Under the pieces are notes generated by a model that was not told the DNA's origin, ran no database searches, and saw only the letters and a program-made list of their open reading frames with translations. Positions 16,268 through 27,601 of a stretch of DNA of 64,000 bases are shown here, piece by piece. Position 1 is the stretch's first letter. Each line of letters opens with the position of its first letter. Origin of the DNA: Bacteroidales bacterium (lineage in GTDB: Bacteria; Bacteroidota; Bacteroidia; Bacteroidales; P3); contig JAISGN010000008.1 of assembly GCA_031263015.1 (NCBI GenBank), positions 1 to 64,000 on the forward strand. The letters run 5' to 3'. The position numbers and the translations under genes were made by a program.

Positions 16268-16834
16268 TTAGGCTTTCTCGTCCTGTACTTCGTTTTGTAC
16301 AGTGGCTTCTGCTGTTGGCGTTGCTTCTTCTATCGGTTCAGGAGCATTTTCTACCTTTTCCTCTGCCTTTACTTCTGCAACAGGAGATTCTTTCTTTTGT
16401 TGCCCTGCCGCTGATTTGCTTCCTGCACGACGAGTCGTTTTTGCTTTCTTGGCAGTTGTGTCTTTCAACATATTTTCGTTGTAATCCACTAATTCCATCA
16501 TAGCCATTTCAGCACCATCGCCAAGTCTTCTGCCAAGTTTCAATATACGTGTATAGCCGCCATTGCGATTAGCAATCTTAGTTGATATCTCGCGGAACAA
16601 TTCCGTTACAGCCTCCTTATCTCTCAAATAAGAGAAAACTACACGTCTTTGATGCGTATTATCAATTTTAGATTTGGTAATCAATGGTTCTACATATATT
16701 CTTAAAGCCTTTGCCTTTGCTAATGTCGTTTCTATTCTTTTGTGTAATATTAATGATGAAGCCATATTAGACAACATCGCTGCTCTATGAGCATGTGTTC
16801 TTGATAATTTATTTACTTTACAACCGTGTCTCAT
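16268..16834 (-). CDS. rplQ: 50S ribosomal protein L17 with acidic C-terminal extension
   Basis: 188 aa. Core L17 (about residues 1-125) begins [21 protein letters not shown] tail of about 60 residues rich in A, E, K, T and P follows, typical of Bacteroidota L17 and absent from E. coli. Last gene of the superoperon. Confidence 0.96.
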   Translation of the reverse strand: MRHGCKVNKLSRTHAHRAAMLSNMASSLILHKRIETTLAKAKALRIYVEPLITKSKIDNTHQRRVVFSYLRDKEAVTELFREISTKIANRNGGYTRILKLGRRLGDGAEMAMMELVDYNENMLKDTTAKKAKTTRRAGSKSAAGQQKKESPVAEVKAEEKVENAPEPIEEATPTAEATVQNEVQDEKA

Positions 16835-16840
16835 TTCTCG

Positions 16841-17836
16841 TTACTCCTTATCTAATTTATACTTTGTAATATCCATACCAAATTCAAGGTTCTTAGACTT
16901 AACCAAACTCTCCAACTCGGTAAGGGATTTTTTGCCAAAATTGCGAAACTTTAACAATTCATCTTTATTAAATGCAACCAACTCTCCTAACGTTTCAACC
17001 TCTGCTGATTTCAAACAATTCAAAGCACGAACCGTCAGTTCCATATCTTTCAATTTGGTCTGCAATAATTGACGCATATGAAGTGATTCTTCGTCTAATT
17101 CAATGTCTTCAACAGGTTCTTCCTTCTGAATGAACATTGTCTCGTCCTCTGAAAATAACATAAAGTGGTTAATCAAAATTGTAGCCGCATCTTTCAATGC
17201 ATCCTTAGGAGAAATAGAGCCATCGGTTGTAATATCCAATAACAATTTCTCATAGTCTGTTTTTTGCTCAACACGATAGTTATCAACAGAAAATTTAACG
17301 TTCTTTATCGGCGTGTAAATTGAATCAATAGCAATTGTTCCTATTATATCCGTTGGCTTTTTGTTTTCTTCGGAAGGTACATAACCCCTACCCTTTTCAA
17401 TTGTCAATTCAATATTTAAATTAACCGAAGGCTCCATATGGCAAATCTCCAAGTCAGAGTTTATTACCTGAAAAGCATTAAGATATTTGTTTATGTCTCC
17501 AGCTTTGAAAACTTTCTTATTATCTATTTTGAATTGTAATGTTTCGCTATTTTCAGACATTATCTTGCGTTTGAAACGAATTTGTTTCAAATTGAGGATG
17601 ATCTCTGTCATATCTTCCATTACTCCCTCTATTGTATCAAATTCATGACTAACACCTTCTATTCTAATAGATGTTATTGCAAACCCTTCCAATGAAGACA
17701 ACAAAATCCTCCGCAAAGCATTGCCTATTGTCATCCCATAGCCAGGTTCAAGAGGACGAAATTCAAACAAACCATGAGATTCGTTAGCCTCTATCATTAT
17801 AACCTTTTCAGGTTGTTGAAACGCTAATATTGCCAT
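16841..17836 (-). CDS. rpoA: DNA-directed RNA polymerase subunit alpha
   Basis: 331 aa. The N-terminal dimerisation/assembly domain ([23 protein letters not shown]) spans about residues 1-230. The C-terminal DNA- and factor-binding domain is at about 250-320 ([20 protein letters not shown]). It lies between rpsD and rplQ as in most bacteria. Confidence 0.98.
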   Translation of the reverse strand: MAILAFQQPEKVIMIEANESHGLFEFRPLEPGYGMTIGNALRRILLSSLEGFAITSIRIEGVSHEFDTIEGVMEDMTEIILNLKQIRFKRKIMSENSETLQFKIDNKKVFKAGDINKYLNAFQVINSDLEICHMEPSVNLNIELTIEKGRGYVPSEENKKPTDIIGTIAIDSIYTPIKNVKFSVDNYRVEQKTDYEKLLLDITTDGSISPKDALKDAATILINHFMLFSEDETMFIQKEEPVEDIELDEESLHMRQLLQTKLKDMELTVRALNCLKSAEVETLGELVAFNKDELLKFRNFGKKSLTELESLVKSKNLEFGMDITKYKLDKE

Positions 17837-17844
17837 TTTATTTA

Positions 17845-18435
17845 TTATTTAGAATACAATTCAACTATTAGTTGCTCTTTAATGTTTTCAGGTATTTCAG
17901 AACGTTCAGGATAATTTAAGAATTTACCTTCCATTTTATTTGTATCCCAATCTAACCAAGAAAAACTTTGTCTTGAAGCCACTGACTCGGTAACAACTTC
18001 CAATGATTTGGAACGCTCTCTCACTCCAACCATATCTCCTACTTTAAGCATATAGGAAGGAATATTTACTACACTTCCATTAACAGTGATATGCCTATGA
18101 GACACTAATTGACGTGCCTGATTTCTCGTCTTTGCTATACCTAAACGATAAACCACATTATCCAAACGTGATTCTATCAATTGTAACAACACTTCACCGG
18201 TAATACCACCTTTGCGAGAAGCCTTGTCAAATAAATTATGGAATTGTTTTTCCAATATACCATAAGTATATTTGGCTTTCTGTTTTTCTTTTAACTGTAT
18301 GCCGTATTCTGATTGCTTAAAGGAGCGTCTTTTCCCCTTCATTTCCTTTCTTCTTACGAGTGCCCTGTCTGCTCCGAAAATTGCTTCACCGAATTTTCTT
18401 GCTATTTTTGTTTTTGGACCAATATATCTTGCCAT
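17845..18435 (-). CDS. rpsD: 30S ribosomal protein S4
   Basis: 196 aa. Primary 16S rRNA-binding protein; the S4 RNA-binding domain is at about 90-150 ([26 protein letters not shown]...ITVNG). The N-terminus lacks the zinc cysteines found in some S4 proteins. In the alpha operon of other bacteria S4 is the autogenous repressor. Confidence 0.97.
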   Translation of the reverse strand: MARYIGPKTKIARKFGEAIFGADRALVRRKEMKGKRRSFKQSEYGIQLKEKQKAKYTYGILEKQFHNLFDKASRKGGITGEVLLQLIESRLDNVVYRLGIAKTRNQARQLVSHRHITVNGSVVNIPSYMLKVGDMVGVRERSKSLEVVTESVASRQSFSWLDWDTNKMEGKFLNYPERSEIPENIKEQLIVELYSK

Positions 18436-18459
18436 AGTTTTCTCTTTTAATTGTTAAAA

Positions 18460-18849
18460 TTATACACGTCTGCGTTTTGGAGGACGACAACCATTATGTG
18501 GTAAAGGTGTAACATCAGTAATTTCCATAACCTCTATACCCATAGTGTTAATTGCTCTAATAGCAGCCTCTCGTCCTGCTCCAGGTCCTTTTACATACAC
18601 TTTTACTTTTCTCAAGCCATAATCAAATGCAGATTTTGCACAATCTTCGGCTGCCATCTGAGATGCATAAGGAGTATTCTTCTTTGACCCTCTAAAACCC
18701 ATTTTCCCTGCAGATGACCATGAAATAACTTGTCCTGCATTGTTTGTCAACGAAATTATACAATTATTGAATGAGGCAAATATAAATGCCTTGCCAATAG
18801 GCTCAACTTTTACTACTCTTTTTTTCGTTGGTTTAGAACTTTTTGCCAT
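18460..18849 (-). CDS. rpsK: 30S ribosomal protein S11
   Basis: 129 aa. Contains [21 protein letters not shown] and the signature [17 protein letters not shown], ending with the basic PPKRRRV tail. Lies between rpsM and rpsD. Confidence 0.97.
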   Translation of the reverse strand: MAKSSKPTKKRVVKVEPIGKAFIFASFNNCIISLTNNAGQVISWSSAGKMGFRGSKKNTPYASQMAAEDCAKSAFDYGLRKVKVYVKGPGAGREAAIRAINTMGIEVMEITDVTPLPHNGCRPPKRRRV

Positions 18850-18879
18850 ACTTTGTTCTTGTCTTTTTTAATTTACAAT

Positions 18880-18923
18880 ATTGAATGCTCCTAAAAATTA
18901 ACTGTATATAATCCGCATTCAAT
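18880..18923. other. Inverted repeat between rpsM and rpsK
   Basis: ATTGAATGC (18880-18888) and GCATTCAAT (18915-18923) form a perfect 9-bp stem with a 26-base loop in the 81-base gap. No T-run follows. It may be an RNA processing or regulatory hairpin of the alpha operon; function is inferred only from position. Confidence 0.45.
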
Positions 18924-18930
18924 TTAATTT

Positions 18931-19308
18931 TTATTTAGTTGCCTTTTTCTTATTTGCCACTGTTTTCTTTTTACCTTTACGAGTACGAGCATTATTTTTT
19001 GTACTTTGTCCTCTTAATGGTAATCCTATACGATGACGAATACCTCTATAACAGCCGATGTCCATCAATCGCTTAATGTTCATCTGTACTTCCGAACGCA
19101 ATGCTCCTTCTACCTTATACTCTTCTCCGATTATTGCACGGATAGCATTTTGTTCATCATCAGTCCAATCGCTTACCTTTTTATTTTCGTCTATACCTGC
19201 TTTTGCTAAAATTTTTGAAGCAAGACTTTTACCAATACCATAGATATAGGTTAAACCTATTACACCTCTTTTGTTTTTTGGTAAGTCAATACCTGCAATT
19301 CTTGCCAT
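18931..19308 (-). CDS. rpsM: 30S ribosomal protein S13
   Basis: 125 aa. Begins [26 protein letters not shown] and contains [28 protein letters not shown]. First ribosomal gene of the alpha section after rpmJ. Confidence 0.97.
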   Translation of the reverse strand: MARIAGIDLPKNKRGVIGLTYIYGIGKSLASKILAKAGIDENKKVSDWTDDEQNAIRAIIGEEYKVEGALRSEVQMNIKRLMDIGCYRGIRHRIGLPLRGQSTKNNARTRKGKKKTVANKKKATK

Positions 19309-19337
19309 AAATATCTATTTATTATTAAATTATTAAA

Positions 19338-19454
19338 TTATCCTTGTCTTTGTTTATACTTAGGATTTTTCTTATTGATAACATAAACAACTCCTTTTCT
19401 ACGAACGACTATGCATTCGGGAGATCTTTTCTTTACTGATGTTCTTACTTTCAT
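19338..19454 (-). CDS. rpmJ: 50S ribosomal protein L36 (zinc-free type)
   Basis: 38 aa. Starts [20 protein letters not shown] and ends NPKYKQRQG. Only one cysteine remains of the CxxC...CxxxxH zinc knuckle, so it is the C-minus form. Standard place between infA and rpsM. Confidence 0.95.
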   Translation of the reverse strand: MKVRTSVKKRSPECIVVRRKGVVYVINKKNPKYKQRQG

Positions 19455-19468
19455 TTTATTATCTACTT

Positions 19469-19687
19469 TTATTTATGTCTATAACTAATTCGTCCTTTTG
19501 TTAAATCATAGGGAGACATTTCTACTTGAACTTTATCTCCAGGCAAAATCTTTATATAATGCATCCTCATCTTTCCTGATATATGAGCAATTATCACGTG
19601 TCCATTTTCCAATTCAACACGAAAAGTTGCATTTCCTAATGATTCTATAACAGTACCATCTAATTGTATAGACGCTTGTTTTGCCAT
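19469..19687 (-). CDS. infA: Translation initiation factor IF-1
   Basis: 72 aa, single S1-like OB fold ([22 protein letters not shown]...[30 protein letters not shown]). It starts 2 bases after map. Confidence 0.97.
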   Translation of the reverse strand: MAKQASIQLDGTVIESLGNATFRVELENGHVIIAHISGKMRMHYIKILPGDKVQVEMSPYDLTKGRISYRHK

Positions 19688-19689
19688 AT

Positions 19690-20496
19690 TTATATTAACT
19701 CTAAATTATCGTTATGTTTTATTGCTTCTTCTATTTTGTCAAAACTTGATAATATATCTGCTCCTTTTGCCGTAACCGCAACATCATGTTCAAAATGAGC
19801 AGCTAATGATCTATCTAACGTTCTGCATGTCCATTCATCGCTTTCTATTACAATATCTCTACGACCAAGTGTTATCATAGGTTCTATGGCAATAACCATT
19901 CCTTCTTGTAACTTAATGCCATTACCTCTTTTACCATAGTTTGGCACGTCAGGTTTTTCATGCATTTTCTCTCCTACCCCATGCCCGCAAAATTCCCTGA
20001 TTACTCCATAACCAAAAGATTCGCAATAATCTTGAATAGTTGCTCCTATATCACCTATTCTTTTGCCTACAACACATTCATGAGCACCAAGATACAAGGA
20101 TTCCTTAGTAATTTTAAGGAGATTCGTTGCCTCTTCTGATAGTCCCTTCAATGCAAATGTATAAGCAGAGTCTCCAACCCATCCATTAAAAGTTACACCA
20201 CAATCAATAGAAACTATATCACCTTCTTTTATCTCAACATCACTCGGAATGCCATGTATAACAACGTCATTTATTGAAATACATAAAGAAGCAGGAAAGC
20301 CACCATAGCCTTTGAAAGTAGGTATAGCATTATGGGAACAAATAAAATCTTCAGCAATCATATCCAACCTTTTTGTTTTTACACCCGGCTTGATATATTG
20401 AGCAACCTCTGACAAAGTGTCTCCTACCATAAGAGCACTTATCCTCATAAGTTCTATTTCCGAATTATCCTTTATCTGTATTCCCTTAGCAAACAT
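19690..20496 (-). CDS. map: Methionine aminopeptidase, type I
   Basis: 268 aa. Removes N-terminal methionine. The metal ligands of the pita-bread fold are visible: D in [21 protein letters not shown] in [15 protein letters not shown] in [10 protein letters not shown] and E near the C-terminus ([11 protein letters not shown]). Sits between secY and infA, as in many bacteria. Confidence 0.96.
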   Translation of the reverse strand: MFAKGIQIKDNSEIELMRISALMVGDTLSEVAQYIKPGVKTKRLDMIAEDFICSHNAIPTFKGYGGFPASLCISINDVVIHGIPSDVEIKEGDIVSIDCGVTFNGWVGDSAYTFALKGLSEEATNLLKITKESLYLGAHECVVGKRIGDIGATIQDYCESFGYGVIREFCGHGVGEKMHEKPDVPNYGKRGNGIKLQEGMVIAIEPMITLGRRDIVIESDEWTCRTLDRSLAAHFEHDVAVTAKGADILSSFDKIEEAIKHNDNLELI

Positions 20497-20497
20497 A

Positions 20498-21847
20498 CTA
20501 TATACTTGAACGACCTTTTATTCTTCCTGTTTTTGTCAAGCCATCATAATGTCTCATCAATAATTGACTTTCTATCTGTTGCAATGTATCCAACACAACA
20601 CCAACCATAATCAATAATGATGTTCCTCCATAAAATTGAGCGAACTGTGTACTGGCATCAAATAATGGTCCGATTATCGCAGGCATTATTGCAACAAAAG
20701 CAAGGAAAATTGAACCCGGTAATGTTATTTTAGATAAGACGTTATCAAAAAATTCTTCCGTCTTCTTTCCCGGTTTAATCCCGGGTATAAAGCCGCCGTT
20801 TTTCTTCATATCATCCGACATTTGCTTAGGATTAATTGCAACTGCAGTGTAGAAATAAGTAAATACTATAATCAAAATAGCAAATATAAAGTTATACCAG
20901 AATCCCTGAAAATCCGACAATGCTGTAATAAAACTATTTGAACCTTCTCCGGAATATCCTGCAAATGTTACAGGAATAAACATTATTGCCTGAGCAAAGA
21001 TAATAGGCATAACTCCTGCAGCATTAACCTTAATAGGAATGTATTGACGCACTCCACCATACTGCTTATTACCGACAATTCTCTTTGCATATTGAACAGG
21101 TATTCTACGAGTACCCTGTACCAACAATATACATAACATTATGACTATTGCTAAGAATACCAATTCTATAAAGAACATTGCTAACCCACCATTTAATTCC
21201 TCTACTTTGGAAATAAATTCAGAGAATAAAGCAAATGGCAACCTTGCAACAATACCTACCATAATCAATAATGAAATACCATTACCTATACCTTTATCTG
21301 TTATCCTTTCACCAAGCCACATTACAAATAAAGTACCACAAGTTAATAAAACTGCTATTGGGAAAGTAAAATTCATAAATGTTAATGAATCGCTGCCCGT
21401 AATACTATAAATTGGTGCATTACCTACTTGATATCTTAAATTAGCTAAATATGCAAATGACTGGAATATGGTAACCAATATTGTTAGCCATCTTGTCATT
21501 TGATTAATTTTTCTTCGCCCACTTTCTCCTTCTCTTTGCATTTTTGTAAAGTAAGGCACAACCATTGTCAATAACTGCATTATAATTGAAGCAGTGATAT
21601 ATGGCATAATACCCAATGCAAAAATAGAAGCATTAGAAAATGCTCCGCCTGAAAACATATTTAATAATCCAAGTACCCCATCTTGAGTTTGACTCTGAAG
21701 AGATGTTAATGTAGCTGGATTTATTCCCGGAATAACAACATAAGATCCTATTCTATATATAAGGACTAATCCTAACGTATATAAAATTTTAGATCTTAAA
21801 TCATGAATATTCCAAATATTCTTAAGTGTATTGATAAATCGCTTCAT
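20498..21847 (-). CDS. secY: Protein translocase subunit SecY
   Basis: 449 aa inner-membrane channel protein with about ten membrane helices. Signature regions are FSGGAFSNASIFALGIMPYITASI (plug and helix 2), GNGISLLIMVGIVARLP and the basic cytoplasmic loop RRIPVQYAKR. Located between rplO and map. Confidence 0.97.
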   Translation of the reverse strand: MKRFINTLKNIWNIHDLRSKILYTLGLVLIYRIGSYVVIPGINPATLTSLQSQTQDGVLGLLNMFSGGAFSNASIFALGIMPYITASIIMQLLTMVVPYFTKMQREGESGRRKINQMTRWLTILVTIFQSFAYLANLRYQVGNAPIYSITGSDSLTFMNFTFPIAVLLTCGTLFVMWLGERITDKGIGNGISLLIMVGIVARLPFALFSEFISKVEELNGGLAMFFIELVFLAIVIMLCILLVQGTRRIPVQYAKRIVGNKQYGGVRQYIPIKVNAAGVMPIIFAQAIMFIPVTFAGYSGEGSNSFITALSDFQGFWYNFIFAILIIVFTYFYTAVAINPKQMSDDMKKNGGFIPGIKPGKKTEEFFDNVLSKITLPGSIFLAFVAIMPAIIGPLFDASTQFAQFYGGTSLLIMVGVVLDTLQQIESQLLMRHYDGLTKTGRIKGRSSI

Positions 21848-21857
21848 TATACTTAAA

Positions 21858-22304
21858 TTATATTATTGTTGCTATTCCACCTTTATTTTCTATAGCCGTT
21901 TTTGCCGATGATGAGAACGCATTAGCAGATACATTAATTTTGACGCCTAATTCTCCACGTCCCAATATTTTTACTCTACAATTAGATGATATTAATCCAT
22001 ATTGTTTTAATGTTTCCAATGTAATATCAGTTACATTCTTTTTTTCTGCCAAATTAGATAGTGTATCCAAATTGATACCTACATACTCTACACGATTAAT
22101 ATTCTTAAAACCAAACTTAGGCAAACGTCTATATAAAGGCATTTGTCCTCCTTCAAAACCAATTTTACGAGAATATCCTGAACGAGATTTTGCTCCTTTA
22201 TGTCCGCGTGTAGATGTACCGCCTCTTCCTGAACCTTGTCCTCGTCCTATTCTTTTACAATTTTTAGTTGCGCCTTCAGCCGGTTTCAAATTACTTAAAT
22301 CCAT
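21858..22304 (-). CDS. rplO: 50S ribosomal protein L15
   Basis: 148 aa. The glycine/arginine-rich N-terminus (KRIGRGQGSGRGGTSTRGHKG) and GFEGGQMPLYRRLPKFGF are diagnostic. Confidence 0.97.
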   Translation of the reverse strand: MDLSNLKPAEGATKNCKRIGRGQGSGRGGTSTRGHKGAKSRSGYSRKIGFEGGQMPLYRRLPKFGFKNINRVEYVGINLDTLSNLAEKKNVTDITLETLKQYGLISSNCRVKILGRGELGVKINVSANAFSSSAKTAIENKGGIATII

Positions 22305-22308
22305 ATTC

Positions 22309-22488
22309 TTAATTTATTTCTTCTACCCTTATTAAATGACTAACTTTCTTTATCATTCCTTCTATTTGAGGAGTTAATTCATGCTCACGATATTGACTTA
22401 TTTTATGTAAGCCCAATGCAGCTAATGTTTGTTTTTGGCGAAGCGTATGCCCAATGCCACTTTTTACTTGAGTTACTTTTACTTTCAT
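22309..22488 (-). CDS. rpmD: 50S ribosomal protein L30
   Basis: 59 aa. MKVKVTQVKSGIGHTLRQKQ is followed by TLAALGLHKISQYREHE and IEGMIKKVSHLIRVEE, covering the whole L30 fold. Lies between rpsE and rplO as expected. Confidence 0.95.
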   Translation of the reverse strand: MKVKVTQVKSGIGHTLRQKQTLAALGLHKISQYREHELTPQIEGMIKKVSHLIRVEEIN

Positions 22489-22500
22489 TGCTTCAAATTA

Positions 22501-23019
22501 TTATCCATTAAATACTCTATCCATTTCTATTCCTCTCAATTTAGAAATAGTATAGGGATCTTTCATATGTTGTAATGCATCAATAGTAGCTTTTACAACA
22601 CTATGAGGATTTGAAGATCCTTTAGACTTAGCAAGTACATCTTTGATGCCAACACTTTCCAATACTGCTCGCATTGCACCACCTGCAATAACACCTGTAC
22701 CTGGAGCTGCCGGTTTCAAAAATACTTTTGCTCCACTATATTTACCTATCTGTTCATGTGGAACCGTACCTTTTAATACAGGAACTTTTATTAGATTTTT
22801 CTTTGCATCTTCTATTCCTTTTCCGATAGCAGTCGTTGCTTCTTTGGCTTTACCTAAACCATATCCGACAACTCCTGCTTCATTACCAACCACTACTATG
22901 GCAGCAAAACTAAAAGTTCTACCTCCCTTAGTTACTTTTGTAACCCTATTTACATGAACAAGCCTATCTTTAAGGTCTGTATCACTCGATTTTACTCTTT
23001 TTGTATTTATATCCGCCAT
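22501..23019 (-). CDS. rpsE: 30S ribosomal protein S5
   Basis: 172 aa. Contains [45 protein letters not shown] and [19 protein letters not shown]. Start at 23019 (MADINTKR) is preferred over the ATG two codons earlier, by similarity to other S5 proteins. Confidence 0.96.
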   Translation of the reverse strand: MADINTKRVKSSDTDLKDRLVHVNRVTKVTKGGRTFSFAAIVVVGNEAGVVGYGLGKAKEATTAIGKGIEDAKKNLIKVPVLKGTVPHEQIGKYSGAKVFLKPAAPGTGVIAGGAMRAVLESVGIKDVLAKSKGSSNPHSVVKATIDALQHMKDPYTISKLRGIEMDRVFNG

Positions 23020-23025
23020 AATCAT

Positions 23026-23379
23026 TTAGAATTTTAATCCTCCTTCACGTGCAGAATCAGCCAATGACTTAACTCTTCCGTGATACAAATATCCATTTCT
23101 ATCAAAAATAACCGTATTAACGCCTACATTTTTTGCTCTTTCCGCAATTAATTTACCAACAGACAATGCTATTTCTGTTTTATTGCCTATCTTTTCAAAA
23201 GATTTTTCTTTAGATGAAGCAGAAGCCAATGTAATGCCTTTTGTATCATCTATTATTTGAGCATAAATTTCCTTATTACTTCTAAATACGGTAAGACGAG
23301 GTCTTTCAGATGTTCCGCTAATATTTTTACGGATAATCATCTTTAACTTAAATCTTCTTATTTCTTTATTAGTTGCCAT
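23026..23379 (-). CDS. rplR: 50S ribosomal protein L18
   Basis: 117 aa. Starts [20 protein letters not shown] and contains [24 protein letters not shown] and [19 protein letters not shown]. The upstream ATG at 23400 would add seven residues not typical of L18. Binds 5S rRNA. Confidence 0.96.
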   Translation of the reverse strand: MATNKEIRRFKLKMIIRKNISGTSERPRLTVFRSNKEIYAQIIDDTKGITLASASSKEKSFEKIGNKTEIALSVGKLIAERAKNVGVNTVIFDRNGYLYHGRVKSLADSAREGGLKF

Positions 23380-23402
23380 TCTCTTTTTATATATTTTCAA
23401 AA

Positions 23403-23957
23403 TTATTTAGCAGCAGCTTTGCCAGCTTTTTTACGAATAACCTCACCTTGAAAACGTATACCTTTGCCTTTGTATGGCTCAGGTTTTCTCAATGAACGAA
23501 TTTTAGCAGCAACTTGCCCTAATAATTGCTTATCATAACAAGTCATAATAATCAAAGGATTTTTTCCTTTTTCTGTTTGTGTTTCTATTTTTATTTCTTC
23601 CGGTAATTCAAGATATATATTATGAGAATACCCTAACGCTAATTCTAAAATTTGACCTTGTGCTTGTGCTTTATACCCTACACCTATTACCTCTTGAACA
23701 ACCTTAAATCCTTCCGAAACACCTTTTACCATATTTGCTATCAAAGCTCTGTACAAACCATGCAATGCTTTATGACGCTTCTGATCAGATTCTCTACTTA
23801 AAATTAAAGTCTCTCCTTCTAATTTAACCTTAATAGAACTATCTATATTTTGATTCAAAGTTCCAAGCGGTCCTTTCGTAGTAACAACATTATTATCCGA
23901 GATAGAAACCTCTACTCCTTTTGGGAGACTTATTGGTAATTTTCCTATTCTTGACAT
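23403..23957 (-). CDS. rplF: 50S ribosomal protein L6
   Basis: 184 aa, two tandem L6 domains. Begins [17 protein letters not shown]; the C-terminal signature [20 protein letters not shown] is present. Confidence 0.97.
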   Translation of the reverse strand: MSRIGKLPISLPKGVEVSISDNNVVTTKGPLGTLNQNIDSSIKVKLEGETLILSRESDQKRHKALHGLYRALIANMVKGVSEGFKVVQEVIGVGYKAQAQGQILELALGYSHNIYLELPEEIKIETQTEKGKNPLIIMTCYDKQLLGQVAAKIRSLRKPEPYKGKGIRFQGEVIRKKAGKAAAK

Positions 23958-23980
23958 TTTTATATCTCCTCTTTTATTTA

Positions 23981-24379
23981 TTAACTAATGTAACAAATAA
24001 CTTCTCCACCTACATTTAATGACTTTGCTTCTTTGTCGGTCATAAGTCCTTTTGAGGTTGAAACTATTGCTATTCCTAAACCATTCAAAACACGTGGCAT
24101 TTCCGCCGCTCCAACATATTTTCTTAAACCTGGAGTACTGACTCTCTTTAAAGTTGTTATTGTAGGTTCTTTTGTTAAAGGATGATACTTTAATGCTATT
24201 TTAATTGTTTGAGGAAAGATATCTTCTTCAAATTTATAATTCAAAATATATCCTTTATCAAATAATATTTTGGTTATTTCCTTTTTTATTTTAGATGCAG
24301 GTATTTCTACAACTCTATGCTTTGCTAACGATGCATTTCTAATACGAGTCAAATAATCTGCTATTGGGTCTGTTACCAT
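23981..24379 (-). CDS. rpsH: 30S ribosomal protein S8
   Basis: 132 aa. Begins [16 protein letters not shown] and ends with the signature [19 protein letters not shown]...GGEVICYIS. In other bacteria S8 is the repressor of the spc operon. Confidence 0.97.
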   Translation of the reverse strand: MVTDPIADYLTRIRNASLAKHRVVEIPASKIKKEITKILFDKGYILNYKFEEDIFPQTIKIALKYHPLTKEPTITTLKRVSTPGLRKYVGAAEMPRVLNGLGIAIVSTSKGLMTDKEAKSLNVGGEVICYIS

Positions 24380-24406
24380 TTTTCTATTATTTTATTGCTT
24401 ATAAAA

Positions 24407-24676
24407 TTACCAACTTGCTTTTTTTACACCTGGTATTAATCCAGCCAAAGCCATCTCTCTAAAATTAATACGAGAAATTCCGAACTGACGCATATACCCT
24501 TTAGGTCTTCCTGTTAATTGACATCTGTTATGAAGTCTAACAGGTGAAGCATTTTTGGGAAGTTTTTGAAGTGCATCATAATCATTTGCTTCCAACAACG
24601 CCTTACGCTTTGCAGAATATTTCGCCACCATTTTGGCTCTCTTTACTTCTCTTGCTTTAATTGATTCTTTTGCCAT
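24407..24676 (-). CDS. rpsN: 30S ribosomal protein S14 (zinc-free type)
   Basis: 89 aa. Begins [20 protein letters not shown] and ends [20 protein letters not shown] followed by a basic tail. It is the longer form without CxxC zinc ligands. Confidence 0.97.
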   Translation of the reverse strand: MAKESIKAREVKRAKMVAKYSAKRKALLEANDYDALQKLPKNASPVRLHNRCQLTGRPKGYMRQFGISRINFREMALAGLIPGVKKASW

Positions 24677-24681
24677 AATTA

Positions 24682-25242
24682 TTAATTATTTTGAGTTTTG
24701 AAAGGGAACCCAAACGCTTTTAACAGCGCTAATGCCTCTTTATCTGTTTTTGCTGAAGTAACAAAAGTTATATCCATACCTTGAATATGATTTATTTTAT
24801 CAATATCTATCTCCGGAAAAATAATTTGTTCTGTTATACCAAAAGTAAAATTTCCTCGTCCGTCAAAACTTTTATCATTAATACCTCTAAAATCACGTAT
24901 TCGTGGAATTGATGATGCAATTAATCTATCAAGAAATTCATACATTTTATCTCCCCGAAGTGTTACACGCACTCCTATCGGCATTCCCTTTCTCAGTTTA
25001 AAGTTAGATATATCTTTTTTAGATTTAGTAGAAACTGCTTTCTGACCTGCTACTAAAGACATCTCTTCTATTCCTTGATCTATTACCTTTTTGTCGGCAA
25101 TAGCAGTACGTCCCAAACCTTGATTTAAAGATATTTTAAGTAGCTTAGGAACTTGCATTACTGTTTTGTACCCAAACTCTTTAGTCAAGGAAGTAATTAT
25201 TTCTTCTCTATATTTTTGTTTTAATCTTGGTATATATTCCAT
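24682..25242 (-). CDS. rplE: 50S ribosomal protein L5
   Basis: 186 aa. Contains [40 protein letters not shown] and [11 protein letters not shown]-type segments. Binds 5S rRNA and the P-site tRNA region. One-base overlap with rplX. Confidence 0.97.
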   Translation of the reverse strand: MEYIPRLKQKYREEIITSLTKEFGYKTVMQVPKLLKISLNQGLGRTAIADKKVIDQGIEEMSLVAGQKAVSTKSKKDISNFKLRKGMPIGVRVTLRGDKMYEFLDRLIASSIPRIRDFRGINDKSFDGRGNFTFGITEQIIFPEIDIDKINHIQGMDITFVTSAKTDKEALALLKAFGFPFKTQNN

Positions 25243-25559
25243 TATTTTATTACCTCCCCTGATTTTTTAGAATATCTAACTAATTTATTTGATTTCTCTT
25301 CTATTCTTCTGCCTACTCTTGTAGCATTACCTTTTGTATCAACAACCATCAAATTAGAAATATGGATAGGTGCTTCTTTCTCAGTAATACCGCCCTGAGT
25401 ATTTTTCGCATTAGGTTTTTGATGTTTTTTGACTTTATTCAAGCCTTCTACTATTGCTCTATTCGAGTCAGTATATACCATAAGCACTTTACCAGAACTT
25501 CCCTTAGAATTACCGGCAATCACCTTAACGGTATCTCCCTTTTTTACATGCAATTTCAT
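25242..25559 (-). CDS. rplX: 50S ribosomal protein L24
   Basis: 105 aa with a KOW motif at the N-terminus ([23 protein letters not shown]) and [18 protein letters not shown]. Assembly initiator protein of the 50S subunit. Confidence 0.97.
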   Translation of the reverse strand: MKLHVKKGDTVKVIAGNSKGSSGKVLMVYTDSNRAIVEGLNKVKKHQKPNAKNTQGGITEKEAPIHISNLMVVDTKGNATRVGRRIEEKSNKLVRYSKKSGEVIK

Positions 25560-25577
25560 ATCCTTATTCTGTTTTAT

Positions 25578-25946
25578 TTATAATACTTCAGGAGCTAATG
25601 AAACTATTTTCATGAATTGCTTTTCTCTCAACTCTCTGGCAACAGGTCCAAAAATACGCGTTCCTCTTAATTCATCATTTGCTGTTAATAATACACAAGC
25701 ATTATCGTCAAAACGAATATAAGAACCATCTTGTCTTCTTATTTCTTTTTTTGTTCTAACAATAACTGCTTTTGATACAGATCCCTTTTTGATATTGCCT
25801 GACGGAATAGCATCTTTAACCGCCACAACTATTTTATCTCCGACAGAAGCATATCTTCTTTTAGTACCACCAAGTACTCTAATACAAAGAACGCTTTTTG
25901 CTCCGCTATTATCAGCAACAATTAATCTTGTTTCTTGTTGTACCAT
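25578..25946 (-). CDS. rplN: 50S ribosomal protein L14
   Basis: 122 aa. [20 protein letters not shown] and the signature [19 protein letters not shown]...[13 protein letters not shown] are present. Confidence 0.97.
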   Translation of the reverse strand: MVQQETRLIVADNSGAKSVLCIRVLGGTKRRYASVGDKIVVAVKDAIPSGNIKKGSVSKAVIVRTKKEIRRQDGSYIRFDDNACVLLTANDELRGTRIFGPVARELREKQFMKIVSLAPEVL

Positions 25947-25947
25947 T

Positions 25948-26202
25948 TTATTTAGCTCTTTCTATTATTTCAACTAATCTCCAGCATTTATTTTTACTTA
26001 ATGGTCTGGTTTCCATTATGCGAACAGTGTCACCCATTGTTGCTTCACTCTTTTCATCGTGAGTCATAAATTTAGTACTCTTCTTTACGAATTTACCATA
26101 TTTTGGATGCTTAACCTTTCTTTCTACTAATACCGTAATAGTTTTATCCATTTTATTACTAACGACAACTCCTATTCTTTCTTTTCTTAAATTTCTTTCC
26201 AT
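25948..26202 (-). CDS. rpsQ: 30S ribosomal protein S17
   Basis: 84 aa OB-fold protein. Contains [20 protein letters not shown] and [20 protein letters not shown]. Confidence 0.97.
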   Translation of the reverse strand: MERNLRKERIGVVVSNKMDKTITVLVERKVKHPKYGKFVKKSTKFMTHDEKSEATMGDTVRIMETRPLSKNKCWRLVEIIERAK

Positions 26203-26211
26203 AAGTCTTAA

Positions 26212-26421
26212 TTATTTAACTTCCGTATTAGAATTTAATTGACGGTATCTTATTTCAGTATTGAGTCTTGCTATATCTTTCCGACATTCTCTCAATATAG
26301 TAGTATTCTCAATTGGTGATACGGCATGGTTAATTTTTAATTTAGCCAGACGCATTGATTCTGCCTCTAATCTTTCTTGTAATTCTGTATTAGAAAGTTC
26401 TTTTAATTCTTTACTCTTCAT
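26212..26421 (-). CDS. rpmC: 50S ribosomal protein L29
   Basis: 69 aa, two-helix protein starting MKSKELKELSNTELQERLEA and containing IRECRKDIARLNTE-like helix 2. One base separates it from rplP. Confidence 0.95.
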   Translation of the reverse strand: MKSKELKELSNTELQERLEAESMRLAKLKINHAVSPIENTTILRECRKDIARLNTEIRYRQLNSNTEVK

Positions 26422-26422
26422 A

Positions 26423-26848
26423 TTATACCTCTTCTATATAATCACGTCTAACAATAAATTTTGTTGTTACCGGCAATTTTTGAGCGGCTAATCTCATCGC
26501 TTCTTTTGCTATTTCCAAAGATACTCCTTCTGCTTCAAATAGCATCGTTCCCGGCATTACTCTTGCAACAAAATATTCAGGTGCTCCCTTTCCTTTTCCC
26601 ATACGTACTTCATTTGGCTTTTTGGTAATTGGCTTATCAGGAAAAATTCTTATCCATATTTGCCCCTCACGCTTCATATAACGTGTAACAGCCTGACGTG
26701 CGGCTTCTATTTGACGACCTGTAATAAAACATGTTTCTAATGATTTTATTCCAAAGCTTCCAAAAGCTAATTCATGCCCCCTATGAGCTAAACCTTTTAT
26801 TCTCCCTTTTTGTTGCTTTCTGAATTTTGTCTTTTTTGGTTGTAACAT
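26423..26848 (-). CDS. rplP: 50S ribosomal protein L16
   Basis: 141 aa. Begins [20 protein letters not shown]. The [20 protein letters not shown] signature is intact. Confidence 0.97.
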   Translation of the reverse strand: MLQPKKTKFRKQQKGRIKGLAHRGHELAFGSFGIKSLETCFITGRQIEAARQAVTRYMKREGQIWIRIFPDKPITKKPNEVRMGKGKGAPEYFVARVMPGTMLFEAEGVSLEIAKEAMRLAAQKLPVTTKFIVRRDYIEEV

Positions 26849-26869
26849 ATCAGTTCTAAAATTTGATTG

Positions 26870-27589
26870 TTAATCTTTTTTCCTTCTTGAGCGTGGTGCA
26901 GAAAAACGAGGCATTCTGCCTTCTTTCAAATTACCACCAATAACAGTTGGAACTATCTCTCTTTTATCATAAACCAAGCCCTTACATATCCACACCTTTA
27001 CACCTATTCTACCATAAGTTGTATGGGCTTCATCATTTGCATAATCTATATCTGCACGTAATGTGTGTAGTGGAGTTCTTCCTTCTTTATAATGTTCCGT
27101 CCTTGCCATTTCTGCACCACCAATACGCCCTGAAATAGATATCTTTATTCCTTCTGCTCCAATTCTCATTGTGGACATAATAGCCATTTTAATTGCCTTC
27201 CTATATGAGACTCTTTTTTCTATTTGTCGTGCAACAGATGAGGCTACTAATACTGCATCCAACTCAGGACGTTTAATCTCAAATATATTTATCTGAACAT
27301 CTTTATCAGTTAACTTTTTTAGTTCTTCCTTTAATCTATCTACTGCTTGACCTCCAGCGCCTATAATCAGCCCTGGTTTAGCAGTGTTAATAGTAACAGT
27401 TACAAACTTTAAAGTTCTTTCAATATATATTTTTGAAATTCCTGCATCTTTCAAACGAGCATTGATATATTTTCTTATCTTATCATCTTCAACTAATTTA
27501 TCGCCAAAGTTTTTTCCTCCATACCAATTAGAATCCCAGCCTCTAATAATACCTAATCTATTACCTATTGGATTTGTTTTTTGTCCCAT
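26870..27589 (-). CDS. rpsC: 30S ribosomal protein S3
   Basis: 239 aa. [20 protein letters not shown], a KH domain with [19 protein letters not shown], and the C-terminal [21 protein letters not shown] region. Confidence 0.97.
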   Translation of the reverse strand: MGQKTNPIGNRLGIIRGWDSNWYGGKNFGDKLVEDDKIRKYINARLKDAGISKIYIERTLKFVTVTINTAKPGLIIGAGGQAVDRLKEELKKLTDKDVQINIFEIKRPELDAVLVASSVARQIEKRVSYRKAIKMAIMSTMRIGAEGIKISISGRIGGAEMARTEHYKEGRTPLHTLRADIDYANDEAHTTYGRIGVKVWICKGLVYDKREIVPTVIGGNLKEGRMPRFSAPRSRRKKD

Positions 27590-27601
27590 TTGTTTTCTAT
27601 T

